From: Dryas octopetala
Taxonomy: Eukaryota; Streptophyta; Magnoliopsida; Rosales; Rosaceae
Assembly: GCA_963921425.1 (NCBI GenBank)
Contig: OY992832.1
Location: forward strand, 27,927,489 to 27,991,488
Direction: 5' to 3'
DNA length: 64,000 nt
Shown: one piece after another, positions 21,511-34,419 of the stretch
Position numbering within the stretch: position 1 is the stretch's first letter
Layout of the letters: each line of letters opens with the position of its first letter
Program-made: the position numbers and the translations under genes
Notes under the pieces: model-generated
The model's input: the letters and a program-made list of their open reading frames with translations, nothing else
The model's database searches: none
What the model was told of the DNA's origin: nothing

Positions 21511-22650
21511 GATAAACTGACCTATCAACCCTTGCTGCTCTTCAATCACGAGAATTGTATGGAGACCTTGCCAATGCCTTGAAAACAAGAGTTCACGAAC
21601 CCAACTTCGATTTTTGATGCTCGATTTAACCAATGATGGAGAATATATGAATAAATGAAGGTGATAGCTTGTATAAATTCAAAAGGAACAATCTATTTGA
21701 ACTATTTATGCTTATGCACAATGAACTATCCTACATGATTAGTGTTTATGAAACAAGGATGTTCATATAATCAAAGCTCACACCCTAGAATACAAAATCT
21801 CTCAAGCGTGTATAATGTATGAGCAATTTAGACTTATTATAAAACTACCTAAATATAAGAAAAAAAAACCTTAACAACCTAGAAAATAAGTCAAAATCCA
21901 TATAAGAAAGGATTAGCTTTGAATTAGGACTTAAAACCTTGAAAAACTAAGATTAGAAAACTTTAGAAAACATTTAAAAACGTGTTGGATCGATCCTACC
22001 AACCATAGAATCGATCCTATAGTGGTATAGGAAAAATTGCGTCTCGGTAGGATAGATCCTACCTCCAGTACGTAGGATCGATCCTACAAGAGCTTCGCAA
22101 GAAAATGCTTATGGGTGGATCAATCCTCTGGGAAAATAATTCAAAAAAAAAAATTAAAAAATACATAGGATCAGTTATCCGCGAACAAAACTCTTCTTCC
22201 AACATTTTTCAACTCCGAAAACATTTAAACACATTTAAATGCACATGAACATAATTCTAACCACCTAGAATTCATGCAAGGTCTTTAAGTCACATTACCT
22301 TAACCTAAGAGAAATTGAACATCGAGACTTACCTTTAAGAACTGCTCTGGATATAAGATTTGAATATCAACCTTTGCTTCAACCAACAAACATGTCCAAA
22401 CTTTGACTCACTTAAACATATCCAACCTAAAGCTTCAATTTGATGATTTTTATCTTAGGAAATTAATTTCCAATTATAAAGTTTACCCTTACAATCTTCC
22501 TCTGTGGCATTTTCTAGACAAAATATCATAAAAAAAAAATTACATATGGAAATAGACTCAAGACTCAATCCTAAAACCAATACTTTGCTCAAACAAACCT
22601 ACTGAGAAAAACACTAAGAAACAATAAACAACTAAAAACTACTAAAGCAC
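21511..22650. other. No gene seen; unidentified repeat-like sequence
   Basis: AT-rich sequence with an inverted motif pair around 22000-22090 (AATCGATCCTAT and GGATCGATCCTAC). It may be part of an old LTR, but no ends, primer site or domains can be defined. Confidence 0.3.
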
Positions 22651-24530
22651 TATAACGACCTGATCCAAATTTTACTAGAAATTTGCATTTTTATTTGTTG
22701 TGGAATTAAGAAGCATAAAAAAAAAAAAGGTTAAATTGTGGGACTCGAGGAAATTTTTTAAAATTTATTTGGATTGGAGGTTCTTGGAAATTTATTTGAG
22801 GTTACATTGATTTTTGGAGAATTAATTGAGGTTAGTAAGGAGTTATTTAATTTAATGACAGCTATTTAGTAATATTGGAATTTATTGGAATAAACTTAGG
22901 GAACCCAAGTTTTAGAAGTTGAGGTGATGGAAAAAAAAGTACAAGTCAAGAGGAACCCATAGGAATTTACGGAACATTTTTCGGACCTCGGACCCATTAA
23001 TTAGTGGTGAATTATTTAGTTTGTGGAGAAATATGCCCTAAATAGAAAAATTTGGGTTTACAAAGGAAAGTTAATTGAAAAGTATCTTTATAAATTATGA
23101 TTTTGACATGGTTGGATAGAACACGAGCTCACGAGCGCATAGTGAAAACGGACCGTAAATCCGATTTATGAGGGACAAAATATGAGCTATTGATGTTGGA
23201 GGGAAAAATGGTAAATTTCCAAGTCAGATATTCATTAAAAACCAGCCATTTCTTTCCTCTCTTGTAGGCAGCAGCAGTCCCTCCCCATTCTAGAAAATTC
23301 TCGTTTTGACAAACCACCCTCCAAACTTTGACCAGCCATAATATTTTCGTCCGACACTTTTTTGAATTGAACTAACCCCATACAAATCTCCGAGGGAGAT
23401 ATATATCATTTCGTCTTTTAAATTGATTTAGGTAATCTTATGGGACGTGTTGGTGAAGTTGGATTTGAGTTTCGAGAAAAACAAAGGGATTTATTTATGG
23501 TTATCAATGGGAAGTATATATGAAATTCATACTTTTGTGTTAGGTCGATAGAGTTTCGTCTCTCGGCTACAATTAGTGACAAATGAGTGTTGAATCGTGA
23601 GATGAAAACGAATCCAGAAAAGGGTTGAGCATAGCTCAGTTAAAATGGTGAGTTGACTTTGTTTTATAAATGCTTTTATGAAATTCATGATTTAACTCAT
23701 ATTGGTTGTTAGATTTTTGATTGAGAAATAATAAATGTGAGTTTGACTTTCATTTTGGAAGTGTTTTATGATTTTAGGATTTGATCTATATTGGTTATCT
23801 CGAGTTTCATTTGAGCAAGAATGATTGTAAGTTGGACTTTGTTTTGGAAGCATTTTATAAACCTGAATTATGATTTGATTTAATTGGTTATCCTGAATTT
23901 TATTTGAGCAAGAATGATTGTGAGTTGGACTTGTGGTTTTCGAATGATTTTTATAAATTTGGACTATATTACAAGCTTTCATGAGATTTAATGAATATAT
24001 AAGTATTTGAATTCTTGATACGTGAATTGTTTTAAATAAATATTGGCATATTCAGATTTGAGCTCATTGTTGCATGCATGATTTTCCTATGGATATTTAT
24101 ATGAAAAGATTTGAAAGAACTTTATATTTATTTATTTGAGAATTTAGTTCTTGGTTATGGATTTGAGAAATTTCATAAACTACTTCCATATTCATTTAGT
24201 AATGAGAATTAAATGATAAGCAAGATTTTTAGCATCATATTTTGAGTAGTTTTATTATTAAAATTCAAGCTTCTTGGAAACGATTTTGATCAAACAATAT
24301 ATTTTCATTGATCCGAGAACATTTGTATTTAAAGCGGATTTATTGAAAGAGTAGTATTTTCAGTTTTTATATGGATGAGTATTTTTGAACTGTAGTTTAT
24401 CGAGATATGGAAAGAGGTTTCAAACCGCCATATTAGTACTCTCCCCCGCAGGTACAGATGAAGGACATTATTAAGATGTAAAGGGTTGGAAGATGTAGTA
24501 GAGGAAAGTAAAGTGGTATAGCCTAATGCT
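22651..24530 (+). mobile_element. Decayed gypsy LTR, same superfamily as 3770
   Basis: Starts TATAACGACCTGATCC and carries the words TTTTACTAGAAATTTGCAT and ACGAGCTCACGAGCGCATAG that correspond to the other LTRs. The block TTTCAAACCGCCATATTAG at about 24418 is shared with the reverse complement of the solo LTR at 41350. There is no minisatellite. It ends where copia sequence begins, without a readable 3' end. Confidence 0.65.
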
Positions 24531-25091
24531 TCAATCCAAACCTGCCCCATTGTCAACTGTCACAGCTTCTTGGCTTTCAAAAGGAGTGGCTTTGACAAGA
24601 TTAGACAAATCCGATGTGAGATGATTAGTGGCACCAGTGTTAATCAACCAGAAATCTTGTGGTGAAGATACAGTAGTATGAAATGCTGAAGATATTGCAA
24701 GTATGTGGAAATCAGGTGCATGAGGCATTGCATGAGTATTGCTGGACTGAGACATAGAAAATGAGTTGGATGCTGCAGGCCAGTTACTGAAGTTGGATTG
24801 AGGCATAGAAAAGAGATTAGGAAGATTGGTAGCAGGCCAGTTGTTGGAGTTAGATTGTGGCACAGCTAATGTTGATGCTATAGTAGAACCAGTGGGATAC
24901 GTGTGTTGTGAACCAGGAGAAATAGAAGAACAATGTGAGTCATGTGAGGTGAACCAGTAGGGAATCCCCCATGATTAGCATTAGATATAGGAGAAGATGA
25001 TGGTGACCAAGATGAAATGCTTGGAGGAGAGAACATGGCATTCATAGCTGTAAGATTTACAGAGGGTGGCTGGCCCGGATAAGCATATATA
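24531..25091 (-). pseudogene. Copia gag-protease boundary fragment (downstream part)
   Basis: On the minus strand the frame runs through an Asn/Ser/Pro-rich linker with repeated MPQSN-type units and then FWLINTGATNHLTSDLSN, the copia aspartic protease active-site region (usual WLxDSGATxH; here D is replaced by N). It stops at about 24531. The upstream part of the same polyprotein is at 34897-36017, and the CACTA element at 25092-34896 separates them. The reading frame across the breakpoint reconstitutes the usual gag text around CYHR...AYPG. Confidence 0.8.
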
Positions 25092-25099
25092 TACTACAC

Positions 25100-25690
25100 G
25101 AAAAACATACTTGGGCGACGAACCTATATTCGTCGCCCAAAGTATTTTTGGGCGACGAACAAAAAAATTTGTCGCTCAACATTATTCAACTTTGGGCGAC
25201 GAACACCTCCGTCGCCTAAAAGTACTTTGGGCAACGAACATCATGTTCCTCGCCTAAATTTACTTTGAGTGACGAAATGATGTCGTCGCCTAAACTGAAG
25301 CGCCAAAAAATTAATTGACAATTACTTTGGGCGATGAAATTGCATATTCCTCTCCCAAAGTTAGTTTGGGCGAGGGACATGCAATTTCGTCGCCCAAACA
25401 AGTTTTGGGCGACAACAATTTTGTTGTCCAAACTTCCTTTGAGCGAGGAACATACAGTTTCGTCGCCCAAAATAAATTAGGCGACAAAATTGCATATTCC
25501 TCGCCCAAACTAACTTTGAGTGAGGAAGGTATAATTTCCTCGCCCAATAGTATTTTGGGCGACCACAAATTTGTTTGGGCGAAGAACATAGAGTTTCGTC
25601 ACCCCTGTTATTTTAGGCGACGAAAATATATTTCGTCGCCCAAAGTACTTTGGGCGACGAAATTATATGTTCCTCGCCCCAAAGGCTCAT
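25100..25690. repeat. Left subterminal repeats of the CACTA element
   Basis: More than 20 copies of a 13-bp family, TTTGGGCGACGAA or its complement, spaced every 20-40 bp and often in head-to-head pairs. In En/Spm such repeats bind the TNPA-type protein; that role here is inferred from position. Confidence 0.88.
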
Positions 25691-25739
25691 TCCCTTTTTT
25701 TTTTTTTGGTACAAATTATATGTATGCTATTTATTCATA

Positions 25740-27290
25740 TAATGCGATTGTGTTTCCAACGATCCGAACCGTTCAACTTTTAATTTCTCATTGAAAGATC
25801 AGCATTGCAAAAAATTAGGATTATTAGAGATGTAAAAGTTATGTAACGGTGCTCGAATGTATGAACGATTAAGAATTTGCTAATACTAATCGATGGAGTA
25901 GATGAATTCTGATTTGGGCGATTTTTTGCAGGAATGATCTTTGAGTATAAACGAATAAAATGAACGGCTCCGATCGTTGAAATTACATTGTAGTCTTCAC
26001 AATTGTTGAATCGACAAAGTTTCAACGAAAAAGCTATAGAATTATACTCTTCAAGTGTATTTGTATGTAGAATATCACTTTCTATTGTGTTTTTAACGAT
26101 CCGAACCGTTCTTTCTTAGTGGCCCACTCAAAGATCATCTGTGCAGAAAATTATCTCAATTGGAGATGTAGAAGTTTGGTTTGGCATTTAGGGTGTATGA
26201 ACGATCTTTATTCTTATAATAATAATCGAACGTGTAAATGAACTCCGATTGAGCCGATTTTTTGGAGGGTTGATCTTTGAGTATGAACGTATATGATGAG
26301 TGGATCTGATCGTGAGAATCACGTTGTGGTCTTCACAATTATTGAAGCTACAAGGTTTTAACGAAATAGTTAAAAGAATTTTATTCTTCAAGTGTAAAAA
26401 CCGTTCATTTATATGTACAACCTTATATGTCGATCGTGTTTTCAATGATCCGAACCATTCATTTTTTAATTCCCCACTCAAGGATCATCCCTGCAAAAAA
26501 TTAGCTCAATCGGAGATGTAGAAGTTAGGTAACGGTGGTTGAACTTATGAACGATCGTGAATTTTCTAATACTAATCGAAGGAGGAGATGAATTCCGATT
26601 TAGCCGATTTTTTGCAGGGATGATCTTCCAGTATAAACGAATAAAATGAACGGTTCCGATCTTTGAAATTACATTGTAGTCTTCACAAATTGTTGAATCG
26701 CCAAAATTTCTACGAAAAAGTTAATAGAATTATACTATTCAAGTGTATTTATATGTAGAAGCTCAGATTTCTGTTATGTTTTTAACGATCCGAACCGATC
26801 ATTGGCTAGTCCCTTACTCAAAGATCATCCATACAAAAAATTATCTCAATCGGAGAAGTAGAAGTTAGGTTTAGCATTTAATGTGTGTGAAAGATCATGG
26901 TTTTTATAATCATAATCGAACGGCTAGATGAACTCTGATTGAGCCAATTTTTTGTAGGGATGATCTTTGTGTATGAACATAGATAATGAACGAGTGTGAT
27001 TGTTGTAATGACGTTATTGTCTTTACAATTATTGAATCGACAAGGTTTGAACGAAATAGTTAATAAACTTTATTATTTAAGTGTAAAATCTACTGATTTA
27101 TATGTAGAACCTTATATATCGATTGTGTTTTTAATGATCCGAATCGTTCATTTATTAGTTTCCTACTCAAAGATCATTCATCCAAAAAATTAGGTCAATT
27201 GGAGATCTAGAAGTTTGGTATTGGAGCTCGAACGTAAGAACGATCATGGTTCATACCAAAAATCAACTTCCCAAAGTCTGAAAAATATGG
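25740..27290. repeat. Tandem array, ~345-bp unit, about 4.5 copies
   Basis: The word GATCCGAACC recurs at about 25760, 26098, 26447, 26789 and 27135, giving spacings of 339-350 bp. Each unit also has AATCGGAGATGTAGAAGTTA and TTTTGCAGGGATGATCTT. The same unit is found in the truncated CACTA at 19.8-20.8 kb, so it belongs to the element family. Confidence 0.85.
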
Positions 27291-27319
27291 CGGGATAAAA
27301 CGGTGCCCTAAAGTCAACG

Positions 27320-27580
27320 ACTTTGGGCGACGAATAGGCTCCCTGCTCTCGGCTGCCGCCTCTCCCTCCTCCTCCCTACTCCCGAAACCCACCCCCCCCG
27401 AAACCCAGCCCCTCCACCCGAAAACCCACCCCCTCCTCCTCCCTCCTCCCGAAAACCCCCCCACCGAAACCCACCCTCCCAGCTCACCGAAACCCACCCT
27501 CCCCCGAAGACCCACCCCCACCGAAACCCAATCCCCCCCCCCCCACCCGAAACCAGCTCACCGAAACACAAGGTACTTTT
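27320..27580 (+). promoter_or_regulatory. C-rich leader of the CACTA transposase transcript (probable)
   Basis: A pyrimidine-rich block with repeated ACCCACCC and CGAAACCCA words, followed by AAGGTAC, a plausible first splice donor. The following ~1 kb to 28380 is T-rich and looks like a leader intron. The truncated relative has a CT-rich block in the same place. Confidence 0.4.
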
Positions 27581-28384
27581 TTTTTTTTTTAATCTTCAAT
27601 TTCTGTTATTTTAATTATGTTGTGTTATTTTTTGGTTTTTTATGTTTTCTAATATTGTGGATTTTGCATTTGTAGGATTGGACAATTTGCACTTACTGTG
27701 GATTTTGCATAAATTGGTTGTGAAATTTCTGATTTTAGTGGTAATTAGTTAATGTTGTGGTTTTTTTTGATTTAGTGGTTTGGTTGTGAAATCTGAATTT
27801 AGATTGATGTTGGGCTAAGATTTGACAATGATTTATTTTTTTGGTGAAGGAAGGATAGTGTTGCATTTGTTGTGAAGGATAATTGCATTTTCGGTGAGGT
27901 ATGTGTTTAATCTATCTTTTCGTTAAGTTTTTGTATGATTTAGTATTTAATGTTTCATATATAATTGTATTAAACTTTTTTAGTGAATTATTTTGTATGT
28001 TAAAATTAATTATAAAATTGATTAGTTAGTTTGTATGTTCTTAAATGCTAAAATTTAATAGTTTGTTTGTATGCTTGTAAGTATATTGTTAGATTAATTA
28101 TAGTTTAGTTTGTATGTTATATTTAATTTAGTTGTAATTGCAAAATTCCTGATGACGTAGTCCAGCACTCCTCGAGTACTGGGTTAGGTCATGTGGCACG
28201 AAGCGCCTGTGCGAAGTTATCAATGGATAACTTTGTACATTCAACTAGTCGTGCGAAGTTATCAGTGGATAACTTTGTACACTAAACTTAAATTCACCTT
28301 AGACCCGTTCGAGAGTTTGTTGGATGCGCGCATGGACGCTGGGCGTGACTGCGCTCCAATATGATTCTTGAATTGTCCAAATTA

Positions 28385-28632
28385 CCCATGGACAGTTTGG
28401 GAGTGCACAATTATGTGTTGTGGTTAACGGTTCATGTGACGTGGTTTTGATCTGAGAAAATTTCGGCAACATCTCCCTATGTGTTCTTCGAGTGCATACT
28501 AGATATTTGTTTTAAATATCTACGTCGTGCACTTGGAGAACCATAGGGAGATGCTGTCGAAATTTTCCCATATCGAAACTACGTCGTGCGAGCCAACAAC
28601 CACGACACATATGTGCATTCTCGAATGGGATA
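28385..28632 (+). repeat. Long hairpin just upstream of the CACTA transposase start
   Basis: Two arms of about 120 bp face each other with only a base or so between them at 28511. Matching words are GAAAATTTCGGCAACATCTC on the left against GGGAGATGCTGTCGAAATTT on the right, and CTCCCTATGTGTTC against GAACCATAGGGAG. Pairing continues outward through ACGTGGTTTTGAT and ATCGAAACTACGT. An imperfect direct repeat (GTGCGAAGTTATC, 28211-28275) lies just upstream. Confidence 0.85.
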
Positions 28633-28713
28633 GGGCCCTTACCGAAGGCATAAGAAGACGCAGAAGGGTGACGAATCTTTTTCTAATTGTCATGTAATAT
28701 GGAAACAGGCATC

Positions 28714-31700
28714 ATGGACCGACAGTGGATACGTAATACGAATCGTGTTAGTGATGAATATTTGTATGGGATCAAGTCATTTATCCAAGTTGCACAGGAA
28801 CATGTCAATGCTCAGAATAATATAAGGTGTCCGTGCCAAAATTGTAACAACAGTTTATGGAAGACAGTGCGTGAAGTCAGAATTCATTTGGTGAAATATG
28901 GGATGTCACACAACTATACGACATGGTATTATCATGGTGAACCGAGAGTTTATGCTTCGACTTCCTCGGATGCTCGAACAATTCTGCAAACAACTGAATC
29001 TGTTGGTGATGATAATGACCAAGTGATGGGCATAATAAACGATGCTTATCCATATGCATCGCTTGATCACGAAGTCAATCAGGATGATACAGAGAGCGAT
29101 AATATGGATGAAGATGATGGGTTACCCGAAGTCCAAAGAGAAGAGTTTGATAAGTATGAGAGATTGTTGAAACAAGCTCAGCGGGAATTGTACTCTGGTT
29201 GTGAAGAAATCTCAGTGCTAACTGCTGTTGTGGAGTTGATGCATTGGAAAGTACTTAATCAACATTCGAATCGAAGTTATGATCAGTTGATGGGGATTTT
29301 GAAACGAATGCTTCCAAAGAACAATCATATACCTGAAACTCATTATCTTGCGAATAAGGTGTTGAAAGATCTCGGTTTGGGATATGAAAAGATTCATGCA
29401 TGCAAGAATGATTGTGTATTGTTTTACAAAGAACACCAAGGGAAGGATAAATGTCCTGTGTGCAATGAGCCGAGATATAAGAACAAATCTGTAGAGAGAA
29501 AGAAGCAGATTCCGCAAAAGGTGTTGCGATATTTCCCACTTAAGCCAAGATTACAACGATTGTACATGTCGACACATACTGCAAGTGACATGAGATGGCA
29601 CAAAGATAAGCGGGTTGAGGATGATGTGATGAGACATCCTGCAGACGGAAGCGCATGGAAAGAATTTGACAAGATATATTCGGATTTTGCAGCAGATCCA
29701 CGAAATGTCAGATTAGGACTTGCTACTGATGGATTTAATCCATTCAGAAATATGAGCACATCTCACAGCACTTGGCCAGTGGTCGTGGTTCCTTATAATT
29801 TGCCTCCCTGGAAATGCATGAAAAAAGAATTCACAATTATGACGCTATTAATTCTGGGACCGCAATCCCCTGGTAAGGAGATCGATGTATATTTGCGGCT
29901 GTTGATTGATGAGCTGAAAGAATTGTGGCAAAATGGTGTGCCGACATATGACAAGTTCACTGGAAAAATGTTTTCCTTGCGTGCGGCAGTCATGTGGACA
30001 ATAAATGATTTCCCAGCTTATGAGAATCTATCAGGCTGGAGCACCAAGGGTTATATGGCATGTCCTACTTGTAATAAGGATATAACTTCCGCTTGGCACA
30101 GTGGTAAAGTATGTTATATGGGCCACCGAAGATGGTTGCCGAGGGATCATAAATGGCGTCACAATAAGGAGGCCTTTGACGGAAAAAAGGAGATGGGCGT
30201 GAAACCTAAAGAATTATCTGGTGATGACATCTTGAGGCAGTTGAATAACTTAGAATTTGGTCGGATTGGTAAACATCCCTCTAACAAAGAACGAAATATG
30301 CCAAGGTCACCTACATATCTAAATTGGACGAACAAGTCGATATTCTTCGAGTTGGAGTATTGGTCTAAGTTGAAAATCAGGCACAATCTCGATGTAATGC
30401 ATATTGAGAAGAACGTGTGCGAAAGTTTGGTGGGGACAATTTTAGGCATTGAGGGAAAATCAAAGGACACAATTAAGGCTCGACAAGATTTGCAAGAAAT
30501 GGGCATCATGAAACATTTGTGGTTAACGAAGAAGGGTGATAAAATGATAAAGAAACATCCATTTTATACCGTGAAGCCTGGGGATAAGAAAGAATTCTTA
30601 AAGTTTTTTACATCGGTTAAATTTCCAGATGAATACGCGGCCAATATCTCACGAAATGTGAAAATGGACTCTGGAAAAATTTTGGGCTTGAAAAGTCATG
30701 ATTGTCATGTTTTATTGCAACGTCTGCTTCCAGTGGGTATTCGAAAATTTTTGCCCGAAGATGTGGTTGAACCCATTGTTGGGTTGTCGAGGTTCTTTCA
30801 GCATATATGCGCTAAGACGTTGCGTGTGTCAGACATGTCAAAATTGAAAGATGAGATTGTGTACATCTTATGCAAATTTGAACAAATATCTCCACCGGCC
30901 TTTTTTGATATAATGATTCACTTGATGATATATTTACCGCAAGAGGCAATTCTTGCTGGGCCGGTCAGTTATCGGTGGATGTACCCAATAGAAAGGTAAC
31001 AATTCCTAAACTTTTTTGTTACTATTCTCCAAGTTTAGCTCTATGTTACTCATAAAGGTTTTCTCACTATGTACTTACATTTGCAGAATGTTGGGTAATT
31101 ACAAAAGGTACGTCCGAAATAGGGCACGCCTCGAAGGCTCCATAGCGGAGGCATACATTGCAAATGAATCCATCACCTACTGTGCAATGTATCTCAGCAG
31201 TGTTGAGACGTCATTCAATCGGCCCCAACGCAACGACGACGATGGTGAAAAAAATGAGACACTTTCTGTCTTTTCTCAAATTACACGACCATTTGGCGAA
31301 GCCCCTAAACCAGCTGTTGAATTCTCGAAACACGATATGGAGGTGGCTCATTGGTTCATACTCAACAATTGCGAAGAAGTTGACTCCTTACGCATTGAGC
31401 ATGAGGAACTAATGAATCGCGACTATCCAAGATGGGACAGGGAACGTGTACAGAAAAAGCATCGGGAATTGTTTCCTAAATGGTTTAAGGAACATGTAAG
31501 TGATTACTGACAATAATGATCAGTTCGTTTATATGTTTGTATGTTTTTTGTAATATATTAATTACATTGTCTTATAACAGATGGAAAAGTTGACTGATGA
31601 TAATTCGCCATTAAACAAGGAGTTAATGAGTTTGGTGAGTGACATTCAATGGGTTGAAACGTTTTCCGGATGTAATGTGAATGGAGTTAAGTTTTTAACT

Positions 31701-32288
31701 GTAGAACGAGATGACATCTTGAGCACTCAAAATAGCGGGGTTTGTGTAGAGAACTTAGAGACTGGCACGGTAGATTTCTACGGCAAGCTGACGAGTGTAC
31801 ATCAAGTCTTGTACTCGCATCGCTTTCAAGTTGTGTTATTTAAGTGTCATTGGTTTAATACAGACCCGAATAGGAACAACAGTATTAAACTCGATTATGA
31901 CTTAATATCTGTGAACACAAACACTCGATGAAATGAGAATGATCCATTTATTCTTGCCACAATGGCGAAACCAGTATGTTATCTGGATGATCCTAAGGCC
32001 GGTGTGGGTTGGAAAGTAGCTCAGATGATTCAGAATCGAAATATATGGGATATTCCGGAAAAAGAAAATCAGGATGACGTGGCCTATCAAGAGGATTCAT
32101 CTTCGACCATACCCAATCCATACAACGATGATGTTATCATACAACAAGTCGAGATACATGATGTTCCTCCAATTGAGATCGATGCCTTATCAATTGATCT
32201 TGGGCCACTTCCCCGAATTGATGTTAATGATTTCATCGATGATGATGATGATGAAGATGAAGATGAAGATGATGATGTTGATGGTATC

Positions 32289-32330
<42 letters not shown>

Positions 32331-32360
32331 ATGAGTATTTCTAGTGGTGATTCAGATTAG
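28714..32360 (+). pseudogene. CACTA transposase, TNP2 type (TnpD-like), one nonsense codon
   Basis: This protein would cut and join the element ends. Exons are 28714-30995, 31087-31495 and 31581-32360; introns are GT-AG and phases agree. The ATG at 28714 (MDRQWI) matches the usual family start; an in-frame ATG at 28699 is possible. Domain order: an N-terminal transposase-associated zinc-finger-like domain (CPCQNC motif, residues ~1-70), the TNP2 transposase domain (~200-430, with CPVC, CPTC and HNLDVMHIEKNV motifs), a DUF4218-type region (RNRARLEGSIAEAYIANES) and a DUF4216-type region (FKCHWFN, YLDDPK). The C-terminal tail is almost pure Asp/Glu. The TGA at 31929-31931 falls where relatives have a tryptophan or similar residue before the DPFILA motif, and the frame stays open beyond it for 142 codons. 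Confidence 0.9.
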
Positions 32361-32469
32361 TAATTGATAATGGTGATTCATATTAGTAAGTGATAATGAT
32401 GATTCAAATTAGTAAGTTATTACTTTAGTTTTCTTTTTGACTAACATAAATATTTATTGAATTGTGCAG

Positions 32470-34237
32470 ATGAGTTTGATCTCGAACAGGGGTGGATCTT
32501 GGAGGTCCAGTTCAGCATCCATGTCCGCCCCTGTAGCACAGCCCGCCCCTGCAGTACAGCCCGACCTCATAGTCCAGAGCGGATCGACCCCGGCGATAGC
32601 CCCAGATCTCTCATCTAGTACTGGGTCTGCGATTCAGTCGGCACGGAGGGCCCGGCGTAGTCACCGTTATGGTGCATATGATAATGTTGCATCATCCACT
32701 CGTACTGCCTCATCATCAGAGAGTAAGAAAAATGTTTTCACAGCACTTGTGTTTATGTTTAATTTTATTTAGATGTTATAAGATTACTGTGAAATTAATA
32801 TGTTATATTTGCTTTTCTAGGTACCAAAACCACGAGGGGGATAAGTAGAGGGTTGAAGGCGTCTCGACTCACGCGCACGACGAACGAGAGGATTCGCATC
32901 GTTGTTCAGCAAGATCACCTACGACCGAGCAAGGAGGTGCATAGTACTTTCGCTTCCTTTGTCGGGGCGATTATCCGTGGCGACTGCCCCATGCTTTTCC
33001 CCAGTTGGGAAAAGGTTGATGACGCCGTCAAGAGGAGCATTGTGGGCTCCATTTCTGTGAGTATATTTTAATTAATACAAAATGATTAATTTGATCATTC
33101 CTAACAATTTGATAATTGCATTTTTTTCAGGTAAACTATGACATTCGGATGGAGGATCCGGATGTAGCTAGGTATGTAGAGAAGTTATTGAGAAAAGTTT
33201 ACACACAATGGAAGCACGAGCTGCACAGGGAATATAACATGTTTAGATCGGTAGCTGAGGCATTGGCCAGCCCTCCTCCGAAGATGGCATCTCGGCTTGA
33301 TCAGTGGCAGTGGTTGTGCACTCATTTTCAGAGTCCGAAATTTTGGGTATGTTATATCATTTTAAGACTTCAAAAATCTTTTTTTTTTTTTAATGTTATT
33401 CCTTTATTGTGTATGCACTAATGCATTTACAATTTGCTTAATATTTAACAGAAGAAGTCGAATGCCAATCTTAAGAACCGGAAAGCGCCCGAAAGGATTG
33501 ATCATCATGGTGGTTCTATGCCTTTCTCATACCGGGTGGAGTCGTATCGTCAGGTGCGCCATTATTTAATTTAATATATATATTTCTTAGTATTATTTGA
33601 GTTTTTGTCAACGTTACATTCTTTTTCAGGCTGGTTCGCAATTTCCGGAGCTCGACAACTACGGCGATGTTTATGGCTGACTTGGCAACGACAAGGGCAA
33701 GGCGAAGCACGTTAGTTTTTTATATTATAGTTTTAATTCACAATTTTTAATATTTATATTTGATTTCCTAATTTCTAACTTGTGTATAACATTTTGAAGG
33801 CTGAGATGCTCGCCAAGAAGGCGAGTTATTTGGAGGAGGTGGCCAGCCAGTACCCTCCGGACACTCCGTTGAAGTCGATCCCAGTCCCCGATCGCGATGC
33901 CGGTCTTCGTATTATGACGGAGACACTGGGTGTTAGGTGTGGTAGGGAGATACGCGGAATGGGAGCGGGTCGGGTTCGTGATCTCAGCGCCGGGTCTTCG
34001 TCTCAGCCATCTGCAGAATTAGTCAACCTGTCCACTGAAGTGCAGCTGTTGAAGGGTCAGCTAGAAGAATCAAGAGCGGCATATGCGGAGCAGACGAGTA
34101 AGGTGCAGCAGATGCAGCAGATGTTTGGCCAGTTGGCCAGGATTGTACCTGGATTTGTGCTGCCACCGAACATTGACCAGTGCATGTCAGACTCCTCCAC
34201 CGGTGCCGATGATGCTACTGACTTAGGGGGCCATTAG
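32470..34237 (+). pseudogene. Second CACTA gene (Transposase_24/Ptta-En-Spm type), one nonsense codon
   Basis: Second gene of the element, in the position of TnpA-like products that bind the subterminal repeats. Exons: 32470-32722, 32821-33056, 33131-33346, 33452-33553, 33630-33710 and 33800-34237, with GT-AG borders and consistent phases. The N-terminus is Ser/Ala/Pro-rich. The middle has the family pattern ...RGISRGLKASRLT..., FVGAIIRGDCPMLFPSW, DPDVARYVEKLLRK and a FW-KKSNANLKNRK segment. The C-terminus has a coiled-coil-like stretch (STEVQLLKGQLEESRAAYAE). The TGA at 33678-33680 in exon 5 interrupts the frame. It starts about 110 bp after the transposase stop, in the same direction. Confidence 0.82.
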
Positions 34238-34419
34238 TGATGTACTAATTATATTTGCATACAATATTAAATTGTTTCTACTTTGTATGAATATTTGGAT
34301 ATATAAAATTTATTAATTTTGTTTTATATAGTTTTTGAATAAAGATTTTTCTTTTATATTATTTAATTCAAATATATAATTTAAATTAAATTTTAAAAAT
34401 TAAAAAAAAAAAAATTGTT

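Noticed and set aside
27207-27571. Gly/Trp-rich minus-strand open frames
   Set aside because: They are the complement of the C-rich CACTA leader and have no domain.
32074-32334. Met-rich open frame
   Set aside because: It is the out-of-frame reading of the GAT repeat in the transposase tail.
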